A stretch of DNA of 24,402 nt from Botryococcus braunii (Eukaryota; Chlorophyta; Trebouxiophyceae), in contig KV908409.1 of assembly GCA_002005505.1 (NCBI GenBank), forward strand, positions 184,242 through 208,643. The letters run 5' to 3'. The notes beneath the pieces were generated by a model, which was not told the origin of the DNA, searched no databases, and saw nothing but the letters and a program-made list of their open reading frames with translations. Positions 1 to 9,095 of this stretch are shown one piece after another. A program made the position numbers and the translations under genes. The first letter of the stretch is position 1. The number at the start of each line of letters is the position of its first letter.

Positions 1-460
1 TTTATGAAATGGTACCCTGGCCCTTAAGGGATTACGAATCCCTTAGGACCTTCGGTAGCACAGGGGCCTTGTCACAAGATCGTCAGGATGATGCGTCATC
101 TTTGATATCATCTTTATTTTAATATCTGCAATTAGGAAGGAGTTAACAACCTGTGTCAACCTGCTTCTTGGTAAAATCTCATGCAGCCAGTATAATGTAT
201 TCACTCATACCGGCACTATGGAGATAAACAATATCAGGGCCGCTTCACAAAGAAAAGCTACCGCCATATGTGAAATGACTTGAGGAACAGCATATGCAAG
301 GGCATGGGCAATGCCAGAAAACTCCTGCTAAGTGAACGATCTCCTGAGCCGGGTCCCCAGAGGGTTAAGCCTTTCATTATAGGGGTTGAGTCTTCGTCGT
401 GATACTTGGGGGTACCCCTACCGGTACCCTGGTACCATACCCTCCAGTATGCGTCATAAG

Positions 461-670
461 TTATGACTCACAACATCTAAGGGCACCGCCGGAACCGGTG
501 GCCTTCCTCAGCAGATCAAACTCAGCCTCGCGGGAAGAATCTATTTCAGCGGGCGTACTGATTAGCAATTCATGTTCTTCGCTAATACATTCTTCACTAC
601 TGCTGAACAAAATTGTTACGATCTTGGCTTTGATTGTGGATAAACCCGTTGAACGCGCCTCCACACTCAA
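461..670 (-). CDS. Weak possible exon or gene fragment, unknown
   Basis: A 69-codon open stretch begins at a GTG with no ATG and ends at TAA. The peptide has balanced composition (for example EECISEEHELLISTPAEIDS), unlike random frames nearby, and could be a terminal exon or a relic. No family is recognised and no convincing acceptor was found. Kept only as a low-confidence lead. Confidence 0.15.
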   Translation of the reverse strand: MSVEARSTGLSTIKAKIVTILFSSSEECISEEHELLISTPAEIDSSREAEFDLLRKATGSGGALRCCES

Positions 671-794
671 TTCCGAGGTTGCACAGGAACCGTCTTAATC
701 ATCACCACCTTATCCCAAGATAGTCCTGCCATTCCCGCCCAGACCTCCCTCCCCTTCCCTTGCAGGCCGTGACACACAAGCACATGTCATTCAG

Positions 795-1110
795 CTGATC
801 ACAATTCACTTCAGTCTGGGGCTAGCTACGGGACTAGGGACTAGGGTTTTGGGGTTTTAGGGTCCCGTGGGCTAGCCTCAGACAGTACTGATCAGCTACC
901 TATAGGCGAGGTGTCATGAATTGGAACAGATCGCTATTCCACCTCAGTCTGGGGCCAGGCGTGATATTTTGAATTGCACACAGATCACTGCAGTTGCACA
1001 CAGACCACAGCTGTTCATTTCAGTCTGGGGCAAGGCGTGATGTCTTGAATTGCAACAGGTGACCATTCCACGTCAGTCTTTGGCTAGGCGTGGTCTCTTG
1101 AGTTAAAAGA
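795..1110. repeat. Four degenerate copies of a 60-100 bp repeat
   Basis: Each copy carries a core ttcagtctggggc (about 811, 941 and 1019, with a variant gtcagtctttggc at about 1072). Copies 2-4 are followed by an aggcgtgat-like segment, and copies 2 and 3 by ttgaattgca. Copy spacing is irregular because of small insertions. Confidence 0.75.
830..862 (+). other. G-quadruplex motif resembling telomeric repeat
   Basis: Five G-tracts of 3-4 bases are separated by loops of 4-5 bases (acta, acta, tttt, tttta). The right half contains gggttttggggttttaggg, close to TTTAGGG/TTTTAGGG-type telomere units. It is too short to be a telomere. Confidence 0.6.
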
Positions 1111-1328
1111 ATGCCGGACGATATTACAAGTGTGAAGACTTTTGGCATCGCTGCGAGATGTATCCTTTTTCGAGGGCTTTTCCAGACTCCCATCTAGATA
1201 AAAATAATCAGCAGCAAGCACGTCGTATACAGATGCACACGAGGTGCGTGCACTCGAGTGCACTGGAGCTCCAGAACGCACACGTACACATGTATACACG
1301 AAGACACACAGTGCAAGAGGGTGCATAA

Positions 1329-1368
1329 TTATTATGACTTGTTATAAGTTATTATGACTTGTTATAAC
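1329..1368. repeat. Tandem duplication of a 20-bp AT-rich unit
   Basis: Two adjacent copies of ttattatgacttgttataag occur (1329-1348 and 1349-1368), differing only in the last base. Confidence 0.9.
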
Positions 1369-2583
1369 TTATAAGGGTCCGTGACTATATTATGTGCCCT
1401 TTAGAAGCCCTGACAGCGCCTCAATACATGTTACACATTCCATGCACAAATTGCTGCAATTTGAGAATAGTCTCAAAAATTGCAAGCCTGCATAACATTT
1501 CTCTTATATCCATTTCTTTCAAAATTTTGGCACCTTGATCTGTATCATTCCACTCTGCAAAGCCATTTCTTACTTAAAATCCCATAAACAAAATTGTAGG
1601 GACTAGGGCTTCTTTAGAAAAAATAAGTGAGGCTTCTTTGCCGGCAGGACTGTCTGTGCTACACGTGACTGCCTCTCGGACTAATGGGCCTAATCCCAGA
1701 CTGCCGTCCCTGTGTGCTGTCAGGAGTAAGTCATCCTACATTGGCGTATATGTAACAAACTCTTCTGCATATATTTTAAGACTGAACACCAATAGCAGTT
1801 GAATCTAAAAATCGGTGATTGCAATAGAATTTTGACACACAGATGCACCATTAGAGAGCTTTAGCTGACTTCCAGATCAGTTTTATCCGGACCGAATGGG
1901 CGAAACCTCTTGAACCCTAAAAAATGCCGTAACCTCTTGAACCCTTTACTTTGAATGATGAATTTGAATATAATGATTTGAATAAATACTGGATCCTGCA
2001 CGCATGAATATCAAACATGAAGGAGAAGGGTGACCGAATCGTGGCATATGAGTGCACTTTGAAAAACATGCACGTATCTGACCGCCTAAAAAGCAGCGCA
2101 GTGTATAGAACCTTGCAGATCCACGTGCCTTTAAATATCTTATTGATACAGGAACTTTGGAACGTCGAAAGGCAAGCGCGGTGTTGACCTAGCCAGTACT
2201 GTTGACTGCTTGACTTTCACCTCCAGAACGGTGATGTTGATTGAGAAACGGAACGGAACATTTTAAGTCTCGCGGAAGGCGCTCCAGATCCTGCCTTGCA
2301 AGGCAGGCGTTTGGCGTTTGCTGCCAATTGGCGTTTGGCATGCAGCGGTGCAGGAGTGCAACCTGCCCCGGACAACCGACCATACTTTACCCTCTGAATC
2401 ATGAGGCCTTGAAAAGTAGGACATGGTTCGGCAGATGCCATCACAATCAATGGCATCTTTAGGACGTGCAAGAGCACCCGACTTGAAATTGCAGGGGGCC
2501 CCCGAGTGATGTTGATAAATATCTGGAGCATATATTTGGAGGAAATTATACACTTGGAGTGCCTGCAGGGTCATGGCAACACC

Positions 2584-2584
<1 letters not shown>

Positions 2585-2672
<88 letters not shown>

Positions 2673-2706
2673 GCACGCACGCACGCACGCACGTACACAC
2701 ACACAC

Positions 2707-2762
<56 letters not shown>

Positions 2763-2765
2763 ACA
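2585..2765. repeat. (AC)n microsatellite with (GCAC)n core
   Basis: About 180 bp of alternating AC is interrupted by six to seven GCAC units at about 2668-2692. Alternating purine-pyrimidine of this length can adopt Z-DNA. Long ORFs across it (poly-Thr-His, poly-Cys-Val) are artefacts. Confidence 0.98.
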
Positions 2766-3010
2766 AATGCAGAAGGCAAAGCCAGATATTAATGCATCTA
2801 GACAAAAAAGCAGAAGAATATCCGACCGCGATCCCCTGGGTCACAAATGGTACAGGTCCTGCAGATACATATCCCCAAGCCGCATGAATGATGCAGTTCT
2901 GCAGCTACATATCTGTGAAACTCTGTCAAACCCGGTTGATTTAGTCGTATCACGGATTCATTAGCCCGAGGCGACTAATCCAAGTAGACCGGCCAGAGCG
3001 CTTGGCAAAG

Positions 3011-3097
3011 GGAAGAGGAAGAGGAAGAGGAAGAGGAAGAGGAAGAGGAAGAAGAAGAAGAAGAAGAAGAAGAAGAAGAAGAAGAAGAAGAAGAAGA
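3011..3097. repeat. Compound (GGAAGA)n-(GAA)n purine tract
   Basis: About 40 bp of a hexamer of the type ggaaga passes directly into about 47 bp of GAA. It lies just downstream of the stop codon of the large gene (stop at 3150), so in the sense strand it would be a (CUU)n-type pyrimidine tract in the 3' UTR or just past it. Confidence 0.95.
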
Positions 3098-3149
3098 CGG
3101 GAGGAGGTTCTCACATGCAGTCCGTCATGCCCTGGATGGTGATGGAGCG

Positions 3150-4949
3150 TCAAGTTGCAGCGGGGCGAGATCCGCAGGGCCATCCCAAAAGCAGCTGCTC
3201 CGAGGTGTCGTCTGAGGCCTCGGAACGCTGGCGCTGCCTGTGACTGGCACGCTGGTGCACCACGTGGTTGCCGCATCCAACCTCCCCTGCCCCCGCCCCC
3301 GTGCTAGCAGAAGGGACAGCAAGTAACGGACCGATGACGTCTTGCGGCCGAGATGCCGGGGGACTGCCCCAACGGCGCGACAGGCCCGAGATTTTGATGC
3401 TGAGGGGCCGGGCGCGCACAAGGGCTCTGGGAGGCCCGCTGACAGATGTGCGGTGGAAGGTGCTGCTCCCCTGTAGGGGAGCTCCCTCACGTGGGGAGGC
3501 ATGGCTTGGCGTGGCAGTGGCGCCCAAGCCCACCTCAGCAGCAGTGGCTGCGCCATACCAGTGTGCAGGCGCATGAGAGCGTGAGTCAGCCGTGCCCTCC
3601 ACAAGTCCTGAGGCGCGGCAAGCAGAGATTTCGGGCTCGATTTGCAACCTGTGAGCATTCACCAGGCGGATGGCCTCCTGAAGACCGCACCCCAGATTGG
3701 CGACTAACGCCGCCGCTTCCGACTGCACAGTGCCGTCTGCATCGCGCTCGGTCGTTCCAACAGGCTCTTCGGAAACGACGACCGCGTTTGCTGCGTGGGG
3801 AACATCACGTCGAGCATCAATTTGCGTATCAAGTCGAGCGTCAAGTCGAGCATCAAGTCGAGCATCGAGTTGGGCATCAAGTGGAGCATACGAGTGAGTG
3901 CCAGTGGGATGGCTCATTGTCAATGGCCAGTCGGGATGCGGCGCGGCGTCGAGGACCTCCTCGTGACACTTGACGCGCTGCTTGAAGAGAGGCGGGCACC
4001 GGGCAGCGAGCTCCGGGCCCTGCAGAGTGTGACCTGCAGCTAGTCCCGGGTGGTGGATGAGGGCGATGGGGTCCACCGGTGCCTTCACAACACTCCGTTC
4101 CGAGTTGAACGAAGGTACTTGCAAGTGGCAAGGCTGCTCAGCAGCATACGCAAGCGGTTTTGCCAAGTGGGCACAAGCTGCCGGGAGGCTGAAAGCTTTC
4201 TTGAAGGCGAGGCGGTACGGGCGGTGCGGCACTTCATTCAGGATCTCCAGCTGTCTGCGCTCCTCCGTGAGCCTGGCGTTGGCCGTGAGGGGACTTCCTG
4301 CTAGGTGCCCGCACACCTGTGCCAGCGCCTGAAGCTGAGGGGCCCCTGTGGGAAAGGTCGAAGTGTCCTGAAACGCAGCTTCTGTTGCATCCCTCCGTGC
4401 TTGATCATAGTCTGGGCTGCTTGTGTCGTTTCCGCCGGTGTTCAAGCTGCCGTGGAAGTCGTCGAGGTGCTTGGGTTTGTTCAGGGCGCGGCTCAGGAAG
4501 GAGTGCATGGGCTGGACGCGCCTTGGCTCGGGCTTGTGACTGGGGTCGGGAAGGGGATTCTTGCGGGGCCGGCCCCGCGGGCGCCCAGTGGGTTTCCGCA
4601 CTGTGCCTCCGCGAGATGCTTTCTTCGCTGCGCTCAAAAACGGAGTCCAGACCGGGCTCGTGGGCTTGGCACCGGGTTTGATCCGAAGTGCCGCAGGTCG
4701 TCGCTTCCCCAGTCCCCGCCTGCGTGTGACGGCAAACGCAGGGCGGACGGGAGTCACCAGCGGAGTAGTAACGCCCGTCTGTGGTGTATGTGGTTGTGCT
4801 GAAAAGCTTGCGTGTAAGGCAGCGGGATCGGGGACCTGATCAGACCACACACGCTCCATAAGTCCTCCATGAACTGAACATCTCCCCCCCCCACCCCCGC
4901 CTGGCTCCCGCCCCCCTGCTTTCAATAGCAGCACGCCCACGAGATGATT
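3150..4949 (-). CDS. Large AT-hook nuclear protein, terminal exon F with second AT-hook
   Basis: This is an 1,800-base terminal exon, residues 1589-2187, ending in TGA at 3152-3150. I chose the acceptor ctgttcctctctggggcag before 4949 because it has a pyrimidine tract and keeps phase 0 from the exon ending at 5309. The alternative gttcag near 4870 gives the wrong phase. After a polyglycine tract there is a double AT-hook, TGRPRGRPRKNP (core at 1710-1718), in a basic neighbourhood. A tetrapeptide repeat of the type LDAR runs over about 1945-1969. A helix-prone segment (AAALVANLGCGLQEAIRLVN) lies at about 2000-2025 and may be a small interaction helix. The tail is Arg/Ser/Gln-rich. A purine-rich microsatellite lies about 50 bases beyond the stop codon. 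Family unknown; a nuclear DNA-associated role is inferred. Confidence 0.75.
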   Translation of the reverse strand, partial: NHLVGVLLLKAGGREPGGGGGGRCSVHGGLMERVWSDQVPDPAALHASFSAQPHTPQTGVTTPLVTPVRPAFAVTRRRGLGKRRPAALRIKPGAKPTSPVWTPFLSAAKKASRGGTVRKPTGRPRGRPRKNPLPDPSHKPEPRRVQPMHSFLSRALNKPKHLDDFHGSLNTGGNDTSSPDYDQARRDATEAAFQDTSTFPTGAPQLQALAQVCGHLAGSPLTANARLTEERRQLEILNEVPHRPYRLAFKKAFSLPAACAHLAKPLAYAAEQPCHLQVPSFNSERSVVKAPVDPIALIHHPGLAAGHTLQGPELAARCPPLFKQRVKCHEEVLDAAPHPDWPLTMSHPTGTHSYAPLDAQLDARLDARLDARLDTQIDARRDVPHAANAVVVSEEPVGTTERDADGTVQSEAAALVANLGCGLQEAIRLVNAHRLQIEPEISACRASGLVEGTADSRSHAPAHWYGAATAAEVGLGATATPSHASPREGAPLQGSSTFHRTSVSGPPRALVRARPLSIKISGLSRRWGSPPASRPQDVIGPLLAVPSASTGAGAGEVGCGNHVVHQRASHRQRQRSEASDDTSEQLLLGWPCGSRPAAT

Positions 4950-5058
4950 CTGCCCCAGAGAGGAACAGCGCGGTCTTCTTTTGCAAGGAGTGTAACATGG
5001 CCGGAATCCTGGATCCCGCAGTATCCCTCACAGGGTACACACGCACGAAGATTAGTCA

Positions 5059-5092
5059 TGACAGCGCGTGCATGATCATGCACGCGCTGTCA
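5059..5092. repeat. Perfect 34-bp palindrome
   Basis: The 34 bases from 5059 to 5092 equal their own reverse complement, centred on tgatca with outer bases tgacagcgcg. It can extrude as a cruciform, or form a hairpin in RNA. It lies inside the intron between exons E and F of the large gene. Confidence 0.95.
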
Positions 5093-5308
5093 AGGGTCCC
5101 TGCAGAGTACATGGCCGAACACCCATTCCCGGCCAGCCTCAGCAGTCTTCTGAAGACAGAGTGTTTCCCAAGCCATGCAGAGCAACGCTTGGCGAGGAAG
5201 TCTGCGCTCCTGCGGGCTTGGGGGGTTCAGCTTCAAGATCAGGGCTGTTCTTGGGAGCTTCCAGAAGAAGGTAACGTACGTATACAGTGGAAGGTGTTCC
5301 CTTCTTAC

Positions 5309-6601
5309 CAGAGGTCTGCATGATGGATTGTCCGAGGTTGAGGCCACGAGCGGGGCCTGGATTGGCCCAGTTTCCTCTTGACACCGATCGGACGCCTGCT
5401 TCTGCTCGAGCACGTGCATGTCAGGTCGGTGCTTACGCGGCCTGCCTGGTTTACGCTTCTGAGGCAGGGGAACCGCGGCAAGCTCAGCGGAATGTTCACC
5501 GTCGCCCTGACATTCGAGATTTCGCGGGGGCAGGCACGTGGGCCCCATTGGAGGTGACGGTCGAGGTCCATCCATAGTGGCAAACGTGTTGATACTTTCA
5601 TGCCAATGGCTCGGTGGTCGTATGGCCGGGACTCCTGTCGGAACTGCAGCTTCCATTTCTTGCCTGCTGCCAGAATCAGCCGCGGCTCCTCCCGCATGCG
5701 GTGAAGCTGAATCAAAGGGGGACCCCACAAAGGAATCAAGCACGCTCTGGCACGCTTGCGGCGGATTCTGAAGTTGATTCCACTCTCTGCCATCCGCAGG
5801 CAACTCACGGTTCCATGTCGCAGGCGTTCCAGCCATGCTTTGAGAGACGGCGCAATGGAAATCGCCCCCTGGGGCGGCATTGGCGAACAACGGGTGCTCA
5901 TCAGGGCGCAGGCTTCGCAGGGGTAGGGTATCCAAGGCCTTGACGGCGGTCGTTTTGCGGCAGGCGGAGAGTCTGGGAGTAGCTTCCCGCTCGGGTCCCC
6001 AATCAGCCTCCCCGGCCTCAGGAGGCGCCGTCTGCAAGGGTGCTTTACAGTCGGGGGGGCTGGCACTGTGAAAGCTGGTCCTCAGAGCTGCCATCTTTGT
6101 GGGCTCTCCCACGCTTTTGTGCGCCAGCCCCTGTGTAAGGCCCTGGGCGCCTTCTAGGCTGACGTCAGCATCGTGGTCGTGGCTTCCCTGACTATCTTGA
6201 ACGTACCTACCCGCTGGAAGTGGAGGGCACGTGGCCGCAGCATCCGCACCGCCAACGGGGTCACCACTCGCGAAGCTGTCATGGGAACCAGCCACTTCCG
6301 CTTCTGGTGCGGGAGCACCTTCATGCGGATCAGTATTCGCTTCATGGTCATGGCTCGCTTGGCTGTCGGGTGCATTCCTTGGAGACTCCATTGGAGATGC
6401 TGTGGCTCCATCACCAGCATCCGTGTCCGCTGTTTGGGCCTGCTGCTTCTCAGTGGCGACAAGGCAGCTCGGTGCTTGTTCAGCAATGCCTCCCGGAGTC
6501 GTTGACTTGAAGGCGCCCTCCTCGGTACAGCCAGACAGAATGTCCACATTGATGGTGGTGGTGTCGCTGCAGGTCCGACTGCCAATAAATGCATCCAGGA
6601 C
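5309..6601 (-). CDS. Large AT-hook nuclear protein, exon E with first AT-hook
   Basis: This is a 1,293-base exon, residues 1158-1588, phase 0 at both ends. The acceptor is ttgtggttgacag before 6601 and the donor is CCTCTG|GTAAGA after 5309. It opens with VLDAFIGSRTCSDT. A related VLDSFVGSPFDSAS occurs at about 1444, and SQASHDHEA/SQGSHDHDA recur at about 1237 and 1294, so parts of the exon may have arisen by internal duplication. An AT-hook (core GRP within KRKPGRPRK) lies at 1539-1547, next to the 3' end of the exon. AT-hooks bind the minor groove of AT-rich DNA. The remainder is acidic to neutral and disordered. The frame stays open past the donor to 5090, but that tail has no similar composition or motifs, so I end at the consensus donor. 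Confidence 0.75.
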
Positions 6602-6723
6602 CTGTCAACCACAATAAGTGCAACGGTCATGAGTGATCATGCACGATGCAGCACCTGGGCTGGACCGGGACGGGATGCCCAGGCCTTCGGCCCAAGCCTT
6701 GCCTCCGTCTCTTAACAGCACCA

Positions 6724-6803
6724 CGCACACACGCTCGCAGGCGCGTGCACACGCACAGCCACACGCACGCACGCACGCACGCACGGGCACGCGCGCGCGC
6801 ACG

Positions 6804-6886
<83 letters not shown>

Positions 6887-6906
6887 ACAGACAGACAGAC
6901 AGACAG
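6724..6906. repeat. (GCAC)n-(AC)n-(GACA)n compound microsatellite
   Basis: GCAC-type repeats (6764-6800) lead into about 83 bp of AC (6801-6883) and then five GACA units (6885-6906). The tract is within the intron between exons D and E of the large gene. Confidence 0.95.
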
Positions 6907-7340
<434 letters not shown>

Positions 7341-7688
7341 AAATTTGTCAAGAATATTACCACAGCTTGAAGAGGGAATGACAGACGTGGGGGGTGAGCA
7401 CGTAATGAAAGCAGAGCTGATCATGATCCTACTCAATAGCAATACACCCCGCGTGATAATATATAATGTTGTATCATCGTTGGCAGCAGGTATCATCTAT
7501 GGAGAGAAACTAGAAGGTACAAAGCAAGAATGGGACGTCCCCAAAAGCTAAGCGATGAATATAATACCCAATTTCCACGTTTAAGCCCCATCTGCAGGGG
7601 ACGAAATACTCCATATCAAAATCCCGCCTTTATGCTTTTGGAACACGAATCGGGCAGGAGGCGAGGGAATAGAAGGGCTCAAGATTAC

Positions 7689-7815
7689 CTCCTTCTGCAC
7701 CGTATACAGGTACGGATCCTGACGACCTCCATCCCCTTTCCGCTCAACCAGCTTGAGATCTTTGATCAGCAGACGCAGCGCTTTTGAAGCGTCTGGGTTG
7801 TCACCCACCTCTTTC
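7689..7815 (-). CDS. Large AT-hook nuclear protein, exon D: recognition-helix and wing-like segment
   Basis: This is a 127-base exon completing codon 1115 and coding for residues 1116-1157. The donor (CAGAAGGAG|GTAATC) is nearly identical to the donor of exon B and leaves phase 0. The acceptor (gccggggtgcag) has a poor pyrimidine tract. It was chosen because it alone restores the frame from exon C. A better-looking ttttcag nearby gives the wrong phase. The peptide contains SKALRLLIKDLKLVERKGDG followed by GRQDPYLYTV: a basic amphipathic helix, then a Gly-rich turn flanked by beta-prone residues. This is the pattern expected of a recognition helix and wing. Nucleic-acid binding is inferred only. 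Sequenced cDNA across the 8113/7815 junction would settle the acceptor. Confidence 0.65.
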
Positions 7816-8112
7816 CTGCACCCCGGCGGGCCCGCCGCTTCTGCTGAAAACATCACGTTTTCTTTAGCACCGTTTTGGCCCACCCCTGACCACGTCATCA
7901 TTTTGAACGCACAAATTGGGCCAGGACGACCCATCAAAGCAGGCACTCAGGCACGCAGGCACACTTCACATTTTTTCTGAAGCAGGCATTTGTGCAACAA
8001 ACACACAGCCAGAAGTGGTCCACAAATAAGAAAAGATAATGAGGTTTCACAAGAATCTTTGGCAACAGGACACACGAGGTAGTACTCCCCTATGCCCGGG
8101 GGAGGAAGTTAC

Positions 8113-8282
8113 CGTATGCATCGTTCTGAGTTGGGATGCAATATGAGGGGTCCCAGTGCCTTAGCGGGCAGCCGTGTGCTCTCCGTTGCCGACACACATG
8201 CTTGAAGGCACAGGTAGCGCAAGACATCCTGGCCCAAGCGCTGGATCCTTGTATGTGCTCCCACAAGATTGTCAATAAGGGC
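8113..8282 (-). CDS. Large AT-hook nuclear protein, exon C: first half of a winged-helix-like domain
   Basis: This is a 170-base exon, residues 1059-1114 plus two bases. The acceptor (cctcacatgcag before 8282) is phase 0, matching the exon ending at 9096. The donor (ATACG|GTAACT) leaves phase 2, which fits the next exon at 7815. Unlike the flanking exons, the peptide is not low complexity. It begins ALIDNLVGAHTRIQRLGQDV and continues with predicted amphipathic helices (LRYLCLQA, then LPAKALGPLIL), suggesting the helical part of a small folded domain. With exon D it forms about 100 residues of ordered protein in an otherwise disordered chain. The winged-helix assignment is inference from the helix-then-hairpin pattern, not a recognised family match. 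Confidence 0.72.
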
Positions 8283-9095
8283 CTGCATGTGAGGACCCCC
8301 CCGTTGTATCATTACGGCCCTTAAATTAGGTTTCTGCCCGTACGAGCGCTCTTTCACCAAAAAAATTTATCACATTCTGGGGAACACATCCCCAGGAAGC
8401 CATGACGGCTTACGGAAGCGTGAGTGTCAGACATGCCTTTCCTGTGGAGGAAACAGTCAGATGAAAATTAATCAGATTCAAGTGGCTACACTCTAAGTTC
8501 CCCACAAAAATCCGATCCTCTACCGGTTCTCAATTTCACGGCTGCCTCACAAAGAGGCAGATGATGCACTTGATTGAATCAAACGGGAAGGCCCAGAGCA
8601 TTGTACAGTGGGGTGCTCATGACCAAACCAATGACTCGAGACAGCCAGTACACCACGTGGGGACAATCGGGGCCCAAGACACCTCTTAGCTTCCATATCA
8701 AATTCCGCGTGTAAAAGCGGGACATGCATGCATGACATCATACGAGAAGCCTCATCTTTCCAGGGTCCAAAAGTACCTCGCATGCTTTATTAAACTTAAA
8801 ATGCGTGGACACAGAAAAATGCGGGCGTGGCGGTGTAGCCAACAAAGAATAACCAGAATGTAGGATTCGAGGTTTATGTTTCACTTTTATGTCTCATCGG
8901 AACTATGCGGTCTGCCAGAACTAAGCAAGCAGCGGTACCGGCACCCCAAAGCAAATGCTGGCAAACCCAGTCAAGGTGTTCTGTGGCAGCCACTCCCCCA
9001 TATGCGCGCCCGAAATAGAGACAGGGTTGTACCTGCAACCCAAAACAGATTTTGAGGGGAGCTGTATCCGTAGGACACGCTTTAAGGGTGATTAC

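Larger units (their letters stand above)
1..2584. other. Region without a supported gene
   Basis: It holds the degenerate tctgggg-type repeats, the G-quadruplex motif, the 20-bp tandem duplication, a hairpin at 23-47 (arms taagggatt/aatccctta) and an 18-bp perfect palindrome at 2290-2307. ORFs are short and show no domain. Base composition turns AT-rich at 1.3-2.2 kb. Confidence 0.6.

Noticed and set aside
2263..2964. Long ORFs of Thr-His or Cys-Val repeats over CA tracts (also at 6.6-7.5, 16.3-17.9, 21.8-22.2 and 22.7-23.7 kb)
   Set aside because: They exist only because dinucleotide and homopolymer repeats lack stop codons, and they appear in several frames on both strands.
5090..5308. Extension of the exon E frame to its stop
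   Set aside because: A consensus GTAAGA donor follows 5309, and the extension runs into the palindrome and lacks motifs.
8874..9095. C-terminal 73 residues of the long exon B frame
   Set aside because: A consensus donor at 9096 in the right phase leads into exon C. The tail has a different composition.
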